A program made the position numbers and the translations under genes. The notes beneath the pieces were generated by a model. That model made no database searches, was not told where the DNA came from, and was given only the letters and a program-made list of their open reading frames with translations. Below are positions 35,706 to 43,083 of a stretch of 64,000 nt of DNA, piece by piece (the stretch's first letter is position 1; each line of letters opens with the position of its first letter). The stretch lies in the NCBI RefSeq assembly GCF_007830115.1, contig NZ_VLKP01000002.1, forward strand, positions 62,001 to 126,000, in the 5' to 3' direction. This DNA comes from Aerolutibacter ruishenii (GTDB taxonomy: Bacteria > Pseudomonadota > Gammaproteobacteria > Xanthomonadales > Xanthomonadaceae).

Positions 35706-36206
35706 TCAGGCGACCGAGTAGGTCGGCTTGTTGGTGGTGTTGCTCCACTGGGCGATGGTCTTGCCGCCCACGCCGCCGCCCTGCTTCTGCTGGGTGTACG
35801 ACCACTTGATGGCGCCGAAGCTCAGCTGCACGGTCTCGGCCGGCATGCCGTCATGGCCCATGGCGGTGTTGACGCGGTGCACCAGCACGTTCAGCAGCTC
35901 GATCGTGTAGTAGTTGATCGCATTGCCGTCTTTGTCGGCGCGCATGAACTGGATCTGCGCCTTCGGAAAGGTGGTGCCGTTGGCGCAGGCCTGGAACAGC
36001 GCGGTGCTGGCCAGGTCGATGCGCTTGGTGAGTTCCAGCGGGCTCATCTCGACACGCGCGGCGGTACTGCCTCCGGCGGTGGAGGCGGTGGCCGAGCGCG
36101 GCTGCAGGACGTCCTGGGTGAAGGACTCGATTTCGATCCAGTCCTTGTGGTCAGCGTCCTTCGACTCGCCCTTGATGGTGTCGATGCTCAAAAATGCGTG
36201 CTGCAT
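35706..36206 (-). CDS. hcp: Hcp (TssD), T6SS inner-tube protein
   Basis: A 166-residue tube subunit. Hcp features include AFLSIDTIKGES at the start and DWIEIESFTQDVLQPRS, then MSPLELTKRIDLASTALFQACANG and ELLNVLVHRVNTAM. The C-terminus NTTNKPTYSVA is slightly extended. It sits between tssC and tssE as in many clusters. A 144-base gap before it holds a hairpin with a short U-tract, so its level may be set separately from tssBC. Hcp is normally the most abundant secreted T6SS protein. Confidence 0.96.
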   Translation of the reverse strand: MQHAFLSIDTIKGESKDADHKDWIEIESFTQDVLQPRSATASTAGGSTAARVEMSPLELTKRIDLASTALFQACANGTTFPKAQIQFMRADKDGNAINYYTIELLNVLVHRVNTAMGHDGMPAETVQLSFGAIKWSYTQQKQGGGVGGKTIAQWSNTTNKPTYSVA

Positions 36207-36239
36207 GATCTGGTTTCCTTTGTTCCGTTCTTCCGTGAG

Positions 36240-36263
36240 AAAACCGCCAGCGTCTACCGGCGG
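36240..36263 (-). terminator. Hairpin with U-tract between tssC and hcp, possible attenuator
   Basis: On the transcribed strand CCGCC pairs with GGCGG (10-base loop) and is followed directly by TTTTCT, some 34 bases before the hcp start. The stem is only 5 bp, so it is a weak terminator at best. A second hairpin with a CTTCGC-type loop (GGGGC/GCCCC) lies upstream at about 36310-36325. Confidence 0.3.
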
Positions 36264-36350
36264 GGTGTTACAGCCGGCCCGCGACCACCAGACAGCGTGG
36301 CCGCGTGCCGCCGGGGCGCGAAGCCCCGTGCTGCAATGCAATCCGTTGCC

Positions 36351-37838
36351 TTACTTCTTGGACCCGGCCGGCAGCTCGGCCACCAGGCGCAACGAAACCG
36401 ACAGCTCGTCGAGCTGGAAATGCGGACGCAGGAACGCCACCGCGCGGTACACACCGGACTTGCCCGGCACTTCGGCGACTTGCACCGAGGCCTCGCGCAA
36501 CGGGAACTGGGCCTTGGCCTCCTGCGTGGCGTTGTCGTCCAGCAGCACGTACTGGGCGATCCAGCGGTTGAGGAATTCCTCCACGTTGCCGGCCGAAGCG
36601 AAGCTGCCGATCTTCTCGCGCATCATCGCCTTGAGGTAATGCGCCACGCGCGACACCGCGAAGATGTACTGCAACTGTGCCGACAGGCTGGCGTTGGCGT
36701 TGGCCGCATCGGTGTTGTACTTCTTGGCCTTCTGTGCCGACTGCGCGCCGAAGAACGCCGCATAGTCGGTGTTCTTGCAGTGCACCAGCGGGATGAAGCC
36801 CAGGTCGCTGAGTTCCTTCTCGCGGCGGTCGGTGATCGCCACCTCGGTCGGGCACTTGAGCGCGACCTCGCCGTCGTCGGTGCGGAAGGTGTGGGTCGGC
36901 AGCTCCTCGACCAGGCCACCGCCTTCCACGCCGCGGATCGCCGCGCACCAACCGTAGTCCTCGAACGCGCGGGTCAGGCGCGCGCCGAACGCGTAGGCGG
37001 TGTTGCACCACAGGTACTTGGAGTGGTCGGCGCCGTCCACTTCCTCGACGAAGTTGAAACCTTCGGCCGTGGTGCCATCCTTCGGGTTGTACGGCAGGCG
37101 GCCGAGGAAACGCGGCAGGGTCAGGCCGACGTAGCGGCTGTCCTCGGAGTCGCGGAACGACTTCCACTTGGCGTATTCGACCGTGTCGAACACCTTGGCC
37201 AGGTCACGCGGCTTACCCAGCTCGGTGAAGCTCTCCAGGCCAAACATGTCCTCGTGCGCGGCGGCGATGAACGGCGCGTGCGCGGCGGCGGCCACGTGCG
37301 ACATCTGCTCGATGAAGTACATGTCCTCGGGCTGGCGGCCGACCTGGTAATCGCCGATCAGCGCGCCGAACGGCGAGCCACCGAAGGTGCCGAACTCTTC
37401 TTCGTAGACCTTCTTGAACAGCGCGCTCTGGTCGAAATCAATCGCCGACTTGAAGTCCTTGACCAGGTCCTTCTTCGGCGCATTGAACGCCTTGATCTTG
37501 ATCTGCGCGCCGGTGGATGTCTGGCCGCACAGGTAGTGCAGGCCGCGCCAGGTGCCTTCCAGCTGCTGGAACTCCTGCGCGTGCATGATCGCGGTCAGTT
37601 GCTCGGAGATCAGCCGGTCCAGCTCGGCGACGCGCGCATCGAGGGTCAGGTTGAGGTTGTCGGACACCACCACGGTGCCCTGCATCACCTCACGCGCCAA
37701 CTCGCCGATGATGTCGCGGGCGCGCTGGTGCTCGGCGTCCGAGCGCGCGACCTTGCTCTGCTCGATGATCTGGTCCAGCAAGCCCAGTTCGACGATCTCG
37801 TTGTCGGCCAGCGCGGTGGCTTCCATTTCGCGGTTCAT
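36351..37838 (-). CDS. tssC: T6SS contractile sheath large subunit TssC (VipB)
   Basis: A 495-residue sheath subunit. Diagnostic parts are LTAIMHAQEFQQLEGTWRGL (81-100), YEEEFGTFGGSPFGALIGDY and FLGRLPYNPKDGT. FGARLTRAFEDYGWCAAIRGVEGGG and YIFAVSRVAHYLKAMMRE follow. It forms the sheath with TssB, whose stop is three bases upstream of this ATG. ClpV recognises the sheath after firing. Confidence 0.97.
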   Translation of the reverse strand: MNREMEATALADNEIVELGLLDQIIEQSKVARSDAEHQRARDIIGELAREVMQGTVVVSDNLNLTLDARVAELDRLISEQLTAIMHAQEFQQLEGTWRGLHYLCGQTSTGAQIKIKAFNAPKKDLVKDFKSAIDFDQSALFKKVYEEEFGTFGGSPFGALIGDYQVGRQPEDMYFIEQMSHVAAAAHAPFIAAAHEDMFGLESFTELGKPRDLAKVFDTVEYAKWKSFRDSEDSRYVGLTLPRFLGRLPYNPKDGTTAEGFNFVEEVDGADHSKYLWCNTAYAFGARLTRAFEDYGWCAAIRGVEGGGLVEELPTHTFRTDDGEVALKCPTEVAITDRREKELSDLGFIPLVHCKNTDYAAFFGAQSAQKAKKYNTDAANANASLSAQLQYIFAVSRVAHYLKAMMREKIGSFASAGNVEEFLNRWIAQYVLLDDNATQEAKAQFPLREASVQVAEVPGKSGVYRAVAFLRPHFQLDELSVSLRLVAELPAGSKK

Positions 37839-37841
37839 GGC

Positions 37842-38339
37842 TTACTCCTGCGCCTGGCCGAGCTGCTTGAGTTGCTCGGTGTTGTTGAGCACGTCGGTCA
37901 GCAGGTCCTCGAGCTTATCATTGCCGGCCAGCTTGTTGCGCAGGTCGGCGAGCTTGGCGCGCGCTTCCAGCAACTGCCGCAGCGGCTCGACCTGCTGCAC
38001 CACCGCCTCGGGGCGGAAGTCGTCGATCGAGTTGAACTTGAGCTCCACCGCGAACTCGCCGCCGGCATCGGACAGTTTGTTGGGCACGCGATAGGCTGCG
38101 CGCGGGGCCATGCCGGCCATCACCTCGTCGAAGTTGTCGAGGTCGACGTTGACGAACTTGCGTTCCTTGACCTTGGCCAGCGGCTGCTCTGGCTGGCCGC
38201 TGAAGTCGCCCATCACGCCGACCACGAAGGGGATCTCCTTCTGCTCGATGGCGTCCCCCTTCTCCACGTCGTAGGTGAGCTGCACGCGCGGCGGGCGCAC
38301 CTTCTGCAGGCGCTTCTGGACACTTTCCTTCTTGGACAT
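37842..38339 (-). CDS. tssB: T6SS contractile sheath small subunit TssB (VipA)
   Basis: A 165-residue sheath subunit. It has the expected RVQLTYDVEKGDA near the start and ELPFVVGVMGDFSG-type segment (EIPFVVGVMGDFSGQ). FVNVDLDNFDEVMAGM and FNSIDDFRPEAVVQQVEPL follow. The ATG at 38339 follows GGGAGA; a GTG immediately before it is also in frame. It is preceded by the exported TPR-protein gene (38-base gap) in the same operon. Confidence 0.97.
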   Translation of the reverse strand: MSKKESVQKRLQKVRPPRVQLTYDVEKGDAIEQKEIPFVVGVMGDFSGQPEQPLAKVKERKFVNVDLDNFDEVMAGMAPRAAYRVPNKLSDAGGEFAVELKFNSIDDFRPEAVVQQVEPLRQLLEARAKLADLRNKLAGNDKLEDLLTDVLNNTEQLKQLGQAQE

Positions 38340-38377
38340 CACTCGTCTCCCTACGGTCGGATGCGGATGTGGCGGAC

Positions 38378-39052
38378 TCAGCGGTTGAGCGCGTCAAACG
38401 GATTGGCGGCACCGCCAGCGGCCTTGGGTGCGGGGCGTGGTGCCACTCCGGCCGCGCGGCTGGGCGCCGCCGGGGCAATGGGTTCGCTGGCGGTGGCTGC
38501 GGCACGTGCCACCGGCTTGCTGCGCCGGGGCTTGGGCGCGCGGCGCGGTGCCTCGCGCGGCGTGGTGGCCTCGGGTGCGGCCTTGTCCAGCGTCTCCCGC
38601 ACGGCGCCTGCGAGTTGCTCGGCCTCCTTACGCGCGGTGTCGGACACCGACAACGCACCGCTGGCCTGCAGCCTCTGCAGCGATTGCCCGGCCAGGCGCA
38701 TGCCGGCGATGGTCAGCACGCTGTCGGCCACGCGGTCCTGCGGATCGCGCTGCAGTACCTCTTCGGCGGCGACGATGGCGCGGCCGTAACGGCCGGCGTC
38801 GAACAGCAGCTGCGCCGATCGCACCCACGGTTCCTTGCGGGTGGGATCGGCCTTGGCGGCGTCGGAAAAAGCGATCAGCGCGGGTTCGATGCGGCCGGCG
38901 GCTACATGCGCTTCGGCAGCGCTGAACAGCTTCGCGTATTGCTTGGGCTTGGCCGCCCACGCCGGTGCGGATGCGGCCAGCGCCAGCACGAGCGCGAAGA
39001 AGGCGGGGGCAAGTTGGGCACGCGCAATGGCGGCCGAGCGTATGCAACGCAT
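38378..39052 (-). CDS. Exported TPR-like protein heading the T6SS operon
   Basis: A 224-residue protein with a clear signal peptide (cleavage near AWA-AKP, about residue 33). TPR-like helical repeats follow, with KLFSAAEAHVAAGRIEPALIAFSDAAKADP and the next unit SAQLLFDAGRYGRAIVAAEEVLQRDP. The C-terminal 80 residues are Ala/Pro/Arg-rich, then end NPFDALNR. It is the promoter-proximal gene of the tssBC operon, which argues for a role in T6SS, perhaps as a periplasmic assembly factor. I do not recognise a named T6SS accessory protein; it is not TssA, which is cytoplasmic. The ATG at 39052 follows GGAGAG. Confidence 0.75.
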   Translation of the reverse strand: MRCIRSAAIARAQLAPAFFALVLALAASAPAWAAKPKQYAKLFSAAEAHVAAGRIEPALIAFSDAAKADPTRKEPWVRSAQLLFDAGRYGRAIVAAEEVLQRDPQDRVADSVLTIAGMRLAGQSLQRLQASGALSVSDTARKEAEQLAGAVRETLDKAAPEATTPREAPRRAPKPRRSKPVARAAATASEPIAPAAPSRAAGVAPRPAPKAAGGAANPFDALNR

Positions 39053-39131
39053 GCGGTTCACTCTCCATGTGTGGGCCCGCGTACGGGCCTGGTCCTTGTG
39101 GTCAAGCGTGGCACCCGTGGTGCCCGGAGCC

Positions 39132-39160
39132 GGTATAGTGGCCCCGGCCGCGATCGTCAA
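39132..39160 (-). promoter_or_regulatory. Predicted promoter of the leftward T6SS operon
   Basis: On the reverse strand TTGACG (39155-39160) and TATACC (39132-39137) are exactly 17 bases apart, matching a housekeeping sigma-70 promoter. A start near 39125 would leave a leader of about 73 bases to the TPR-protein ATG. It lies in the divergent gap shared with tssJ; no equally good promoter was seen on the forward strand. Confidence 0.65.
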
Positions 39161-39262
39161 CCCGACGCCGCAGCTTGGATATTCTTACCCGAAACCGTGA
39201 CCGTTGCCAGCGCCACCCGTGCGCGGCGGTCCGGTAGACCGGATTGCAAGGAGCGTCACGCC

Positions 39263-39928
39263 ATGGAATGCCCCTCTACCGCCTGCCGGTCAGCGCGTGC
39301 GTCTACGCACGCGGCCATGCGCGCGTCGGCAAGGTTTCGCCACCCGCTGCGAGCGTTTGCAGTCTTCACCTTCCTTGCTGTTGCCACTGGCTGTGCCAGC
39401 AGCGGTGGGCTGGGTGGCACGGTGGACCGCACGCTCGCCGCCGTGGGACTCAAGGATGCGCGGGCCGTCGCCGACCAGCAGCACAGTGTCGCACTGGAGC
39501 TGCACGGTGCCGGGAATCTCAACGCCGGTCGCGGCCACAAGGGCGTGGCGCTGGTGGTGCGGGTGTACCAGCTGCGCGATGCGCAACGCTTCGAGCAGTT
39601 GCCGATGGCGCGCTTCCTCGATGCGCAGGACGAGCGCCTTGCGCTGGGTGATGATCTGGTCGACGTCAGCGAGCGCGTGCTGCTGCCCGATGATACGCAG
39701 CAATGGCGGCTGCGATTGGCCGATGATGCGCGCCACGTCGGCGTGGTCGCGCTGTTCCGCCACCCGGGCGATGGACCGTGGCGCCTGCTGTTCGATGGAC
39801 GCAAGGCGCGCCAGCATGGCGTGGTCATCGGCGCGCACGCGTGCGCGCTGACGACGGCCAGCCCGGCGCTGGCCACGGTGATGTCAGGTGACCCGATGAG
39901 CCTGTCAGGCGTGCGCTGCGGCGGTTGA
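39263..39928 (+). CDS. tssJ: T6SS outer-membrane lipoprotein TssJ
   Basis: A 221-residue lipoprotein. After a long, basic N-region (about 30 residues) comes a hydrophobic core and lipobox ATGC (Cys44). The mature domain has VALELHGAGNLNAGRGHKGVALVVRVYQLRD, the typical TssJ start, and later QQWRLRLADDARHVGVVALF. It normally anchors the TssLM membrane complex to the outer membrane. AAGGAG lies nine bases before the ATG at 39263. An ATG 18 codons in (39317) would give a more usual signal peptide. It is divergent from the tssBC operon and 115 bases ahead of tssK. Confidence 0.9.
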   Translation: MECPSTACRSARASTHAAMRASARFRHPLRAFAVFTFLAVATGCASSGGLGGTVDRTLAAVGLKDARAVADQQHSVALELHGAGNLNAGRGHKGVALVVRVYQLRDAQRFEQLPMARFLDAQDERLALGDDLVDVSERVLLPDDTQQWRLRLADDARHVGVVALFRHPGDGPWRLLFDGRKARQHGVVIGAHACALTTASPALATVMSGDPMSLSGVRCGG

Positions 39929-40043
39929 GACCCTGCGTTTGTAGTAACCTCGCCGCGCGGCAATGGACGGCCGGCCCACCCAGCGGGTGGTGCATGCGCT
40001 GGCGCCACCGCGGTTGCCACCACGGATCACATGCAGGGATGCC

Positions 40044-41387
40044 ATGAGCAGGATGTCGAAGGTTTTCTGGGGCGAAGGACTGTTCCTGCGCCCGCAACAC
40101 TTCCAACGCCAGGACGCGTACCACGAGGCGCGCGTACACGATCTTGGCACCGCATTGCACCCCTATCCGTGGGGCCTGCGCGAGGCACGCTTCGACCTGC
40201 AGGCCATCGCCAGCGGTACCTTCCGCGTACTGCAGCTGTCGCTGGTGTTTCCCGATGGCGAATGCCACCACGCGCCCGGCACGCAACCGCTGCCCGAGCC
40301 GCTGTCGCTGGCCGCGCTGCCGGCCGGCGTGCAGGCGACCACGCTGTATGCGGCGCTGCCGTTGTTACGCGAGCATGGCGGCAACTGCGCCAACAGCGAA
40401 TCCAACGCGGCGGCGCGCTACGCGCAGGCCAACCAGCCCACCGCGGACCTGTATACCGATGCGGGCGAGGCGGAGCTGGCCTACCTGCGCCAGCGCGTGC
40501 GCATCCTCACCGAGGACGAGCCGCGCGATGCGTACACCGCGCTGCCGATCGCACGCATCCGGCGCACCGCCACCGGCGGCTTCGAGCTGGACGATGAGTT
40601 CATCGCGCCGGGGCTGCACCTGGCCGCATCGCCGGTGCTTCTGCTGCGCCTGCGCCGCCTGCTCGACGGACTGCAGGCCAAGACCGAAGCGCTGTACGGG
40701 CACCACCGCGCGCCTTCGCAATCGGTGATCGAGTTCCGCTCCGGCGACATCGCCTCGTTCTGGCTGCTGCATACCGCCAACAGCGCCTTCGCCGCACTGT
40801 CGCACTGTTTCCGCCATCCGGGCCTGCATCCCGAGCGGCTGCACCAGGAGCTGCTGCGGCTGGCGGGCGGACTGCTGACGTTCTCTTCCACGCATACCTT
40901 GGCGGACCTGCCGGCCTACAACCATGCGCAACCCGAGCGCGGCTTCGAACCGCTGTTTGCGATCATCCGCGAGCTGATCGACACGGTGATCTCGTCGCGC
41001 TATTTCCAGATCGCGCTGAGCGAGGTCAAGCCGTCGTTCCACCTCGGCCGGCTGGATTCGCAGCGCATCGACGAGGGCTGCGCGTTCTACCTGGGCGTGG
41101 CGGCCAACCTGCCGGGGCCGGAGCTGGTGCAGACCGTGCCGGTGCGGTTCAAGGTCGGTGCACCGGACGACGTGGACAAGTGCGTGCTGTCGGCGCTGCC
41201 CGGCGTGAAGCTGGTGCACGCCGCACAGGTGCCGGCGGCGATCCCGGTGCGGCCTGGCATGCATTACTTTGCAGTGGAGCCACGCGGGCCGCTGTACGAG
41301 CGCATGCTCAAGGCGCGGTCGCTGACCATCTACGTGCCTGTCGGCATACCCGACCTAAAGCTTGAACTGATCGCGGTGGCCCCATGA
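40044..41387 (+). CDS. tssK: T6SS baseplate protein TssK
   Basis: A 447-residue baseplate-to-membrane-complex linker. The diagnostic N-terminus is KVFWGEGLFLRPQHFQRQD. Conserved parts follow with YPWGLREARFD and the C-terminal HYFAVEPRGPLYERMLKARSLTIYVPVGIPDLKLELIAV. ATG at 40044 follows AGGGA; the ATG three codons later is possible. The stop overlaps the tssL start by 4 bases (ATGA), so tssK and tssL are coupled. Confidence 0.96.
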   Translation: MSRMSKVFWGEGLFLRPQHFQRQDAYHEARVHDLGTALHPYPWGLREARFDLQAIASGTFRVLQLSLVFPDGECHHAPGTQPLPEPLSLAALPAGVQATTLYAALPLLREHGGNCANSESNAAARYAQANQPTADLYTDAGEAELAYLRQRVRILTEDEPRDAYTALPIARIRRTATGGFELDDEFIAPGLHLAASPVLLLRLRRLLDGLQAKTEALYGHHRAPSQSVIEFRSGDIASFWLLHTANSAFAALSHCFRHPGLHPERLHQELLRLAGGLLTFSSTHTLADLPAYNHAQPERGFEPLFAIIRELIDTVISSRYFQIALSEVKPSFHLGRLDSQRIDEGCAFYLGVAANLPGPELVQTVPVRFKVGAPDDVDKCVLSALPGVKLVHAAQVPAAIPVRPGMHYFAVEPRGPLYERMLKARSLTIYVPVGIPDLKLELIAVAP

Positions 41388-42175
41388 CCTACCCCCAACC
41401 CCCGATTCCGCAGGGCATGCCTTCGCTAACCCCAGCGCTGGCGCAGCAACCGGGTGAAGCCATGGCGACGCCCGTGCGCCGTCTGGTCGACCTGTTCGGC
41501 GACGGTTTCCACCTGTTGATGCTGCTCAAGCAGGGCCGCCTGCCAACGGATGCGGAACGCTTCTCGGCTTCGGTGCAGCAACTCCTGGACCGGATCGAAC
41601 GCGGCGCGGTCAAGCTCGGCGTGGCCGCCGAGGACGTGTATGCGGCCAAGTACGCGTTCTGTGCGGCGGTAGACGAGGCGCTGTTGTCGCAACCGTTCGC
41701 GCTACGCGAGGACTGGGAGCGCAACCCGCTGCAGCTGCGCCTGTTCGGCGAGCATCTGGCCGGCGAGCACTTCTTCGAGCGCCTGGAGCAGTTGCGAGCG
41801 CAGGGCGCGCCGCGGCTGGCGTCGCTGGAGGTGTACCACCACTGCCTGCTGCTGGGCTTCGAGGGCAAGTACCGGCTGGAAGAACCGGAGAGGCTGGGTT
41901 ACCTGACCGCGCGGCTGGGCGATGAGATCGCCTACCTGAAGGGGCGTCGTGCCGCCTTTGCCCCGCACTGGTTGCCGCCGGACCGGGTGGCACATGCGCT
42001 GCGCCGGGTGCTGCCGGTGTGGGCGCCAGTGGCGGTGTTCGGGACGCTGGCACTCCTGGCGTTCCTGGGCTTAAACGGCCTGCTCGGCCGCGATACCGAG
42101 CAGCACCTGAGCCAGTACCGGGACATCGTGGAGCTGCCGGCCCGGACCGCGCACCTGACCATCAGCCTGCCTTGA
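41384..42175 (+). CDS. tssL: T6SS inner-membrane protein TssL (DotU/IcmH), short form
   Basis: A 263-residue, tail-anchored protein. A cytoplasmic helical domain is followed by one membrane span near the C-terminus (about 212-233) and a periplasmic tail of about 30 residues. Typical DotU parts are VYAAKYAFCAAVDEALLS, LQLRLFGEHLAGEHFFERLEQL and EVYHHCLLLGFEGKYRL. There is no peptidoglycan-binding extension. It normally pairs with TssM, which is not in this window. It is the last gene of the tssJKL group; the next gene is a cytochrome. Confidence 0.95.
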   Translation: MTYPQPPIPQGMPSLTPALAQQPGEAMATPVRRLVDLFGDGFHLLMLLKQGRLPTDAERFSASVQQLLDRIERGAVKLGVAAEDVYAAKYAFCAAVDEALLSQPFALREDWERNPLQLRLFGEHLAGEHFFERLEQLRAQGAPRLASLEVYHHCLLLGFEGKYRLEEPERLGYLTARLGDEIAYLKGRRAAFAPHWLPPDRVAHALRRVLPVWAPVAVFGTLALLAFLGLNGLLGRDTEQHLSQYRDIVELPARTAHLTISLP

Positions 42176-42287
42176 GCCGGAACGCACTCGGTATTCGAAT
42201 GCCTACGGCAGCCCGGCGACGCTCACGACCGCGCCCGAGTGCGATAAACTGACCGGCGGAATGCCCGGTGAAGCTGCCGGTCCGGCG

Positions 42288-42364
42288 GTGGCCTGCCCTT
42301 GGCAGGAGCGGCCAGGCCACGCCCAACGGGGTTCAACTGAATAGCGGTCGCACCCGGTGCGGCC
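42288..42364 (+). ncRNA. Structured leader upstream of the cytochrome c gene (candidate)
   Basis: The 241-base gap after tssL contains two hairpins: GTGGCCTG/CAGGCCAC (42288-42295 with 42313-42320), and GGTCGCAC/GTGCGGCC (42346-42353 with 42357-42364). An alternative stem CTGCC/GGCAG (42293-42297 with 42301-42305) shares bases with the first, so two folds exclude each other. A TAAACT near 42245 could be the -10 of a transcript starting just before these. No known riboswitch pattern was recognised. Confidence 0.3.
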
Positions 42365-42416
42365 TTGGACTGACGACTACGCGCGGCCCTCACCGGACGT
42401 GCGCCATAGGTGGATC

Positions 42417-42932
42417 GTGCGCAATTACGACCTCGAATTCCTCAAGCACTTCTCGATGGTGATCGGCTTCCTGGTGGTGCTGACGCTGGGCCTGATCCTG
42501 GGGGCGATGTACCTGCACGGCAGCCTGCCGACCGAGATGGACCCGAAGACCGCCGCCCGCACCGAGGCGCGCATCGCACCGGCCGGTGCGGTGTACGCCG
42601 GTGCTACCGGCGCGGCCGCACAGCAGGCGGCCGCCGCCGCCGCCGCGGCTTCCGCCGCGTCGCAGGTGGCCTACGGTGGCACCACGGATGGCGCGGTGAT
42701 CTTCGACAACCTGTGCGCGGGCTGCCACAAGTCCGGCGCCGGCGGCGCGCCGACCATGGACAAGGCCCATTGGGCCGCGCGCATCGCCCAGGGCGCCGAC
42801 CTGCTGCACAAGCACGCCATCGAGGGCTTCACCGGCGCCACCGGCGTGATGCCGGCCAAGGGCGGCAATCCGGCGCTGACCGACGAGCAGGTCAAGGCCA
42901 CGGTCGACTGGATGGTCGGCAACCTGCAGTAA
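42417..42932 (+). CDS. Membrane-anchored cytochrome c5-type protein
   Basis: A 171-residue protein. One N-terminal membrane helix (about 12-32) anchors it facing the periplasm. A linker of about 45 residues is extremely Ala-rich (AAAQQAAAAAAAASAA). The haem site is CAGCH (100-104), and the Met ligand is in GVMPAKGG. It should carry electrons to an oxidase or reductase in the periplasm. A GTG at 42417 with AGGTGG upstream was chosen because the N-terminus VRNYDLEFLKHFSMVIGF is the expected start of this protein class. A terminator follows its stop. Confidence 0.88.
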   Translation: MRNYDLEFLKHFSMVIGFLVVLTLGLILGAMYLHGSLPTEMDPKTAARTEARIAPAGAVYAGATGAAAQQAAAAAAAASAASQVAYGGTTDGAVIFDNLCAGCHKSGAGGAPTMDKAHWAARIAQGADLLHKHAIEGFTGATGVMPAKGGNPALTDEQVKATVDWMVGNLQ

Positions 42933-42958
42933 GCCGCGCCCGTTTCGATACGCGCACG

Positions 42959-42986
42959 ACGCCGCCCCCGGGGCGGCGTTGTCGTT
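42959..42986 (+). terminator. Intrinsic terminator of the cytochrome c gene
   Basis: ACGCCGCC and GGCGGCGT pair across a C/G-rich loop and are followed by TGTCGTTT. The stem is strong; the U-tract is short. Its layout is like the terminator at 1258, in the same strand sense. Confidence 0.65.
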
Positions 42987-43083
42987 TCCGCGGTCCGGCG
43001 TTGCGTCAGCCACCCCGATTTTGGTGTGCGGCGTCATGCGCGCGACCGATAATGACCGCTTTGTCGTCCTGCCTGGAGCCGCG

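Noticed and set aside
35535-38789. Open frame of 1,084 codons on the forward strand across the T6SS genes
   Set aside because: It is antisense to hcp, tssC, tssB and the TPR gene, all of which have clear family motifs; the translation is low-complexity.
39166-39190. Forward promoter for tssJ around TATTCT
   Set aside because: The -10 matches at four positions only and no acceptable -35 lies 16-18 bases upstream.
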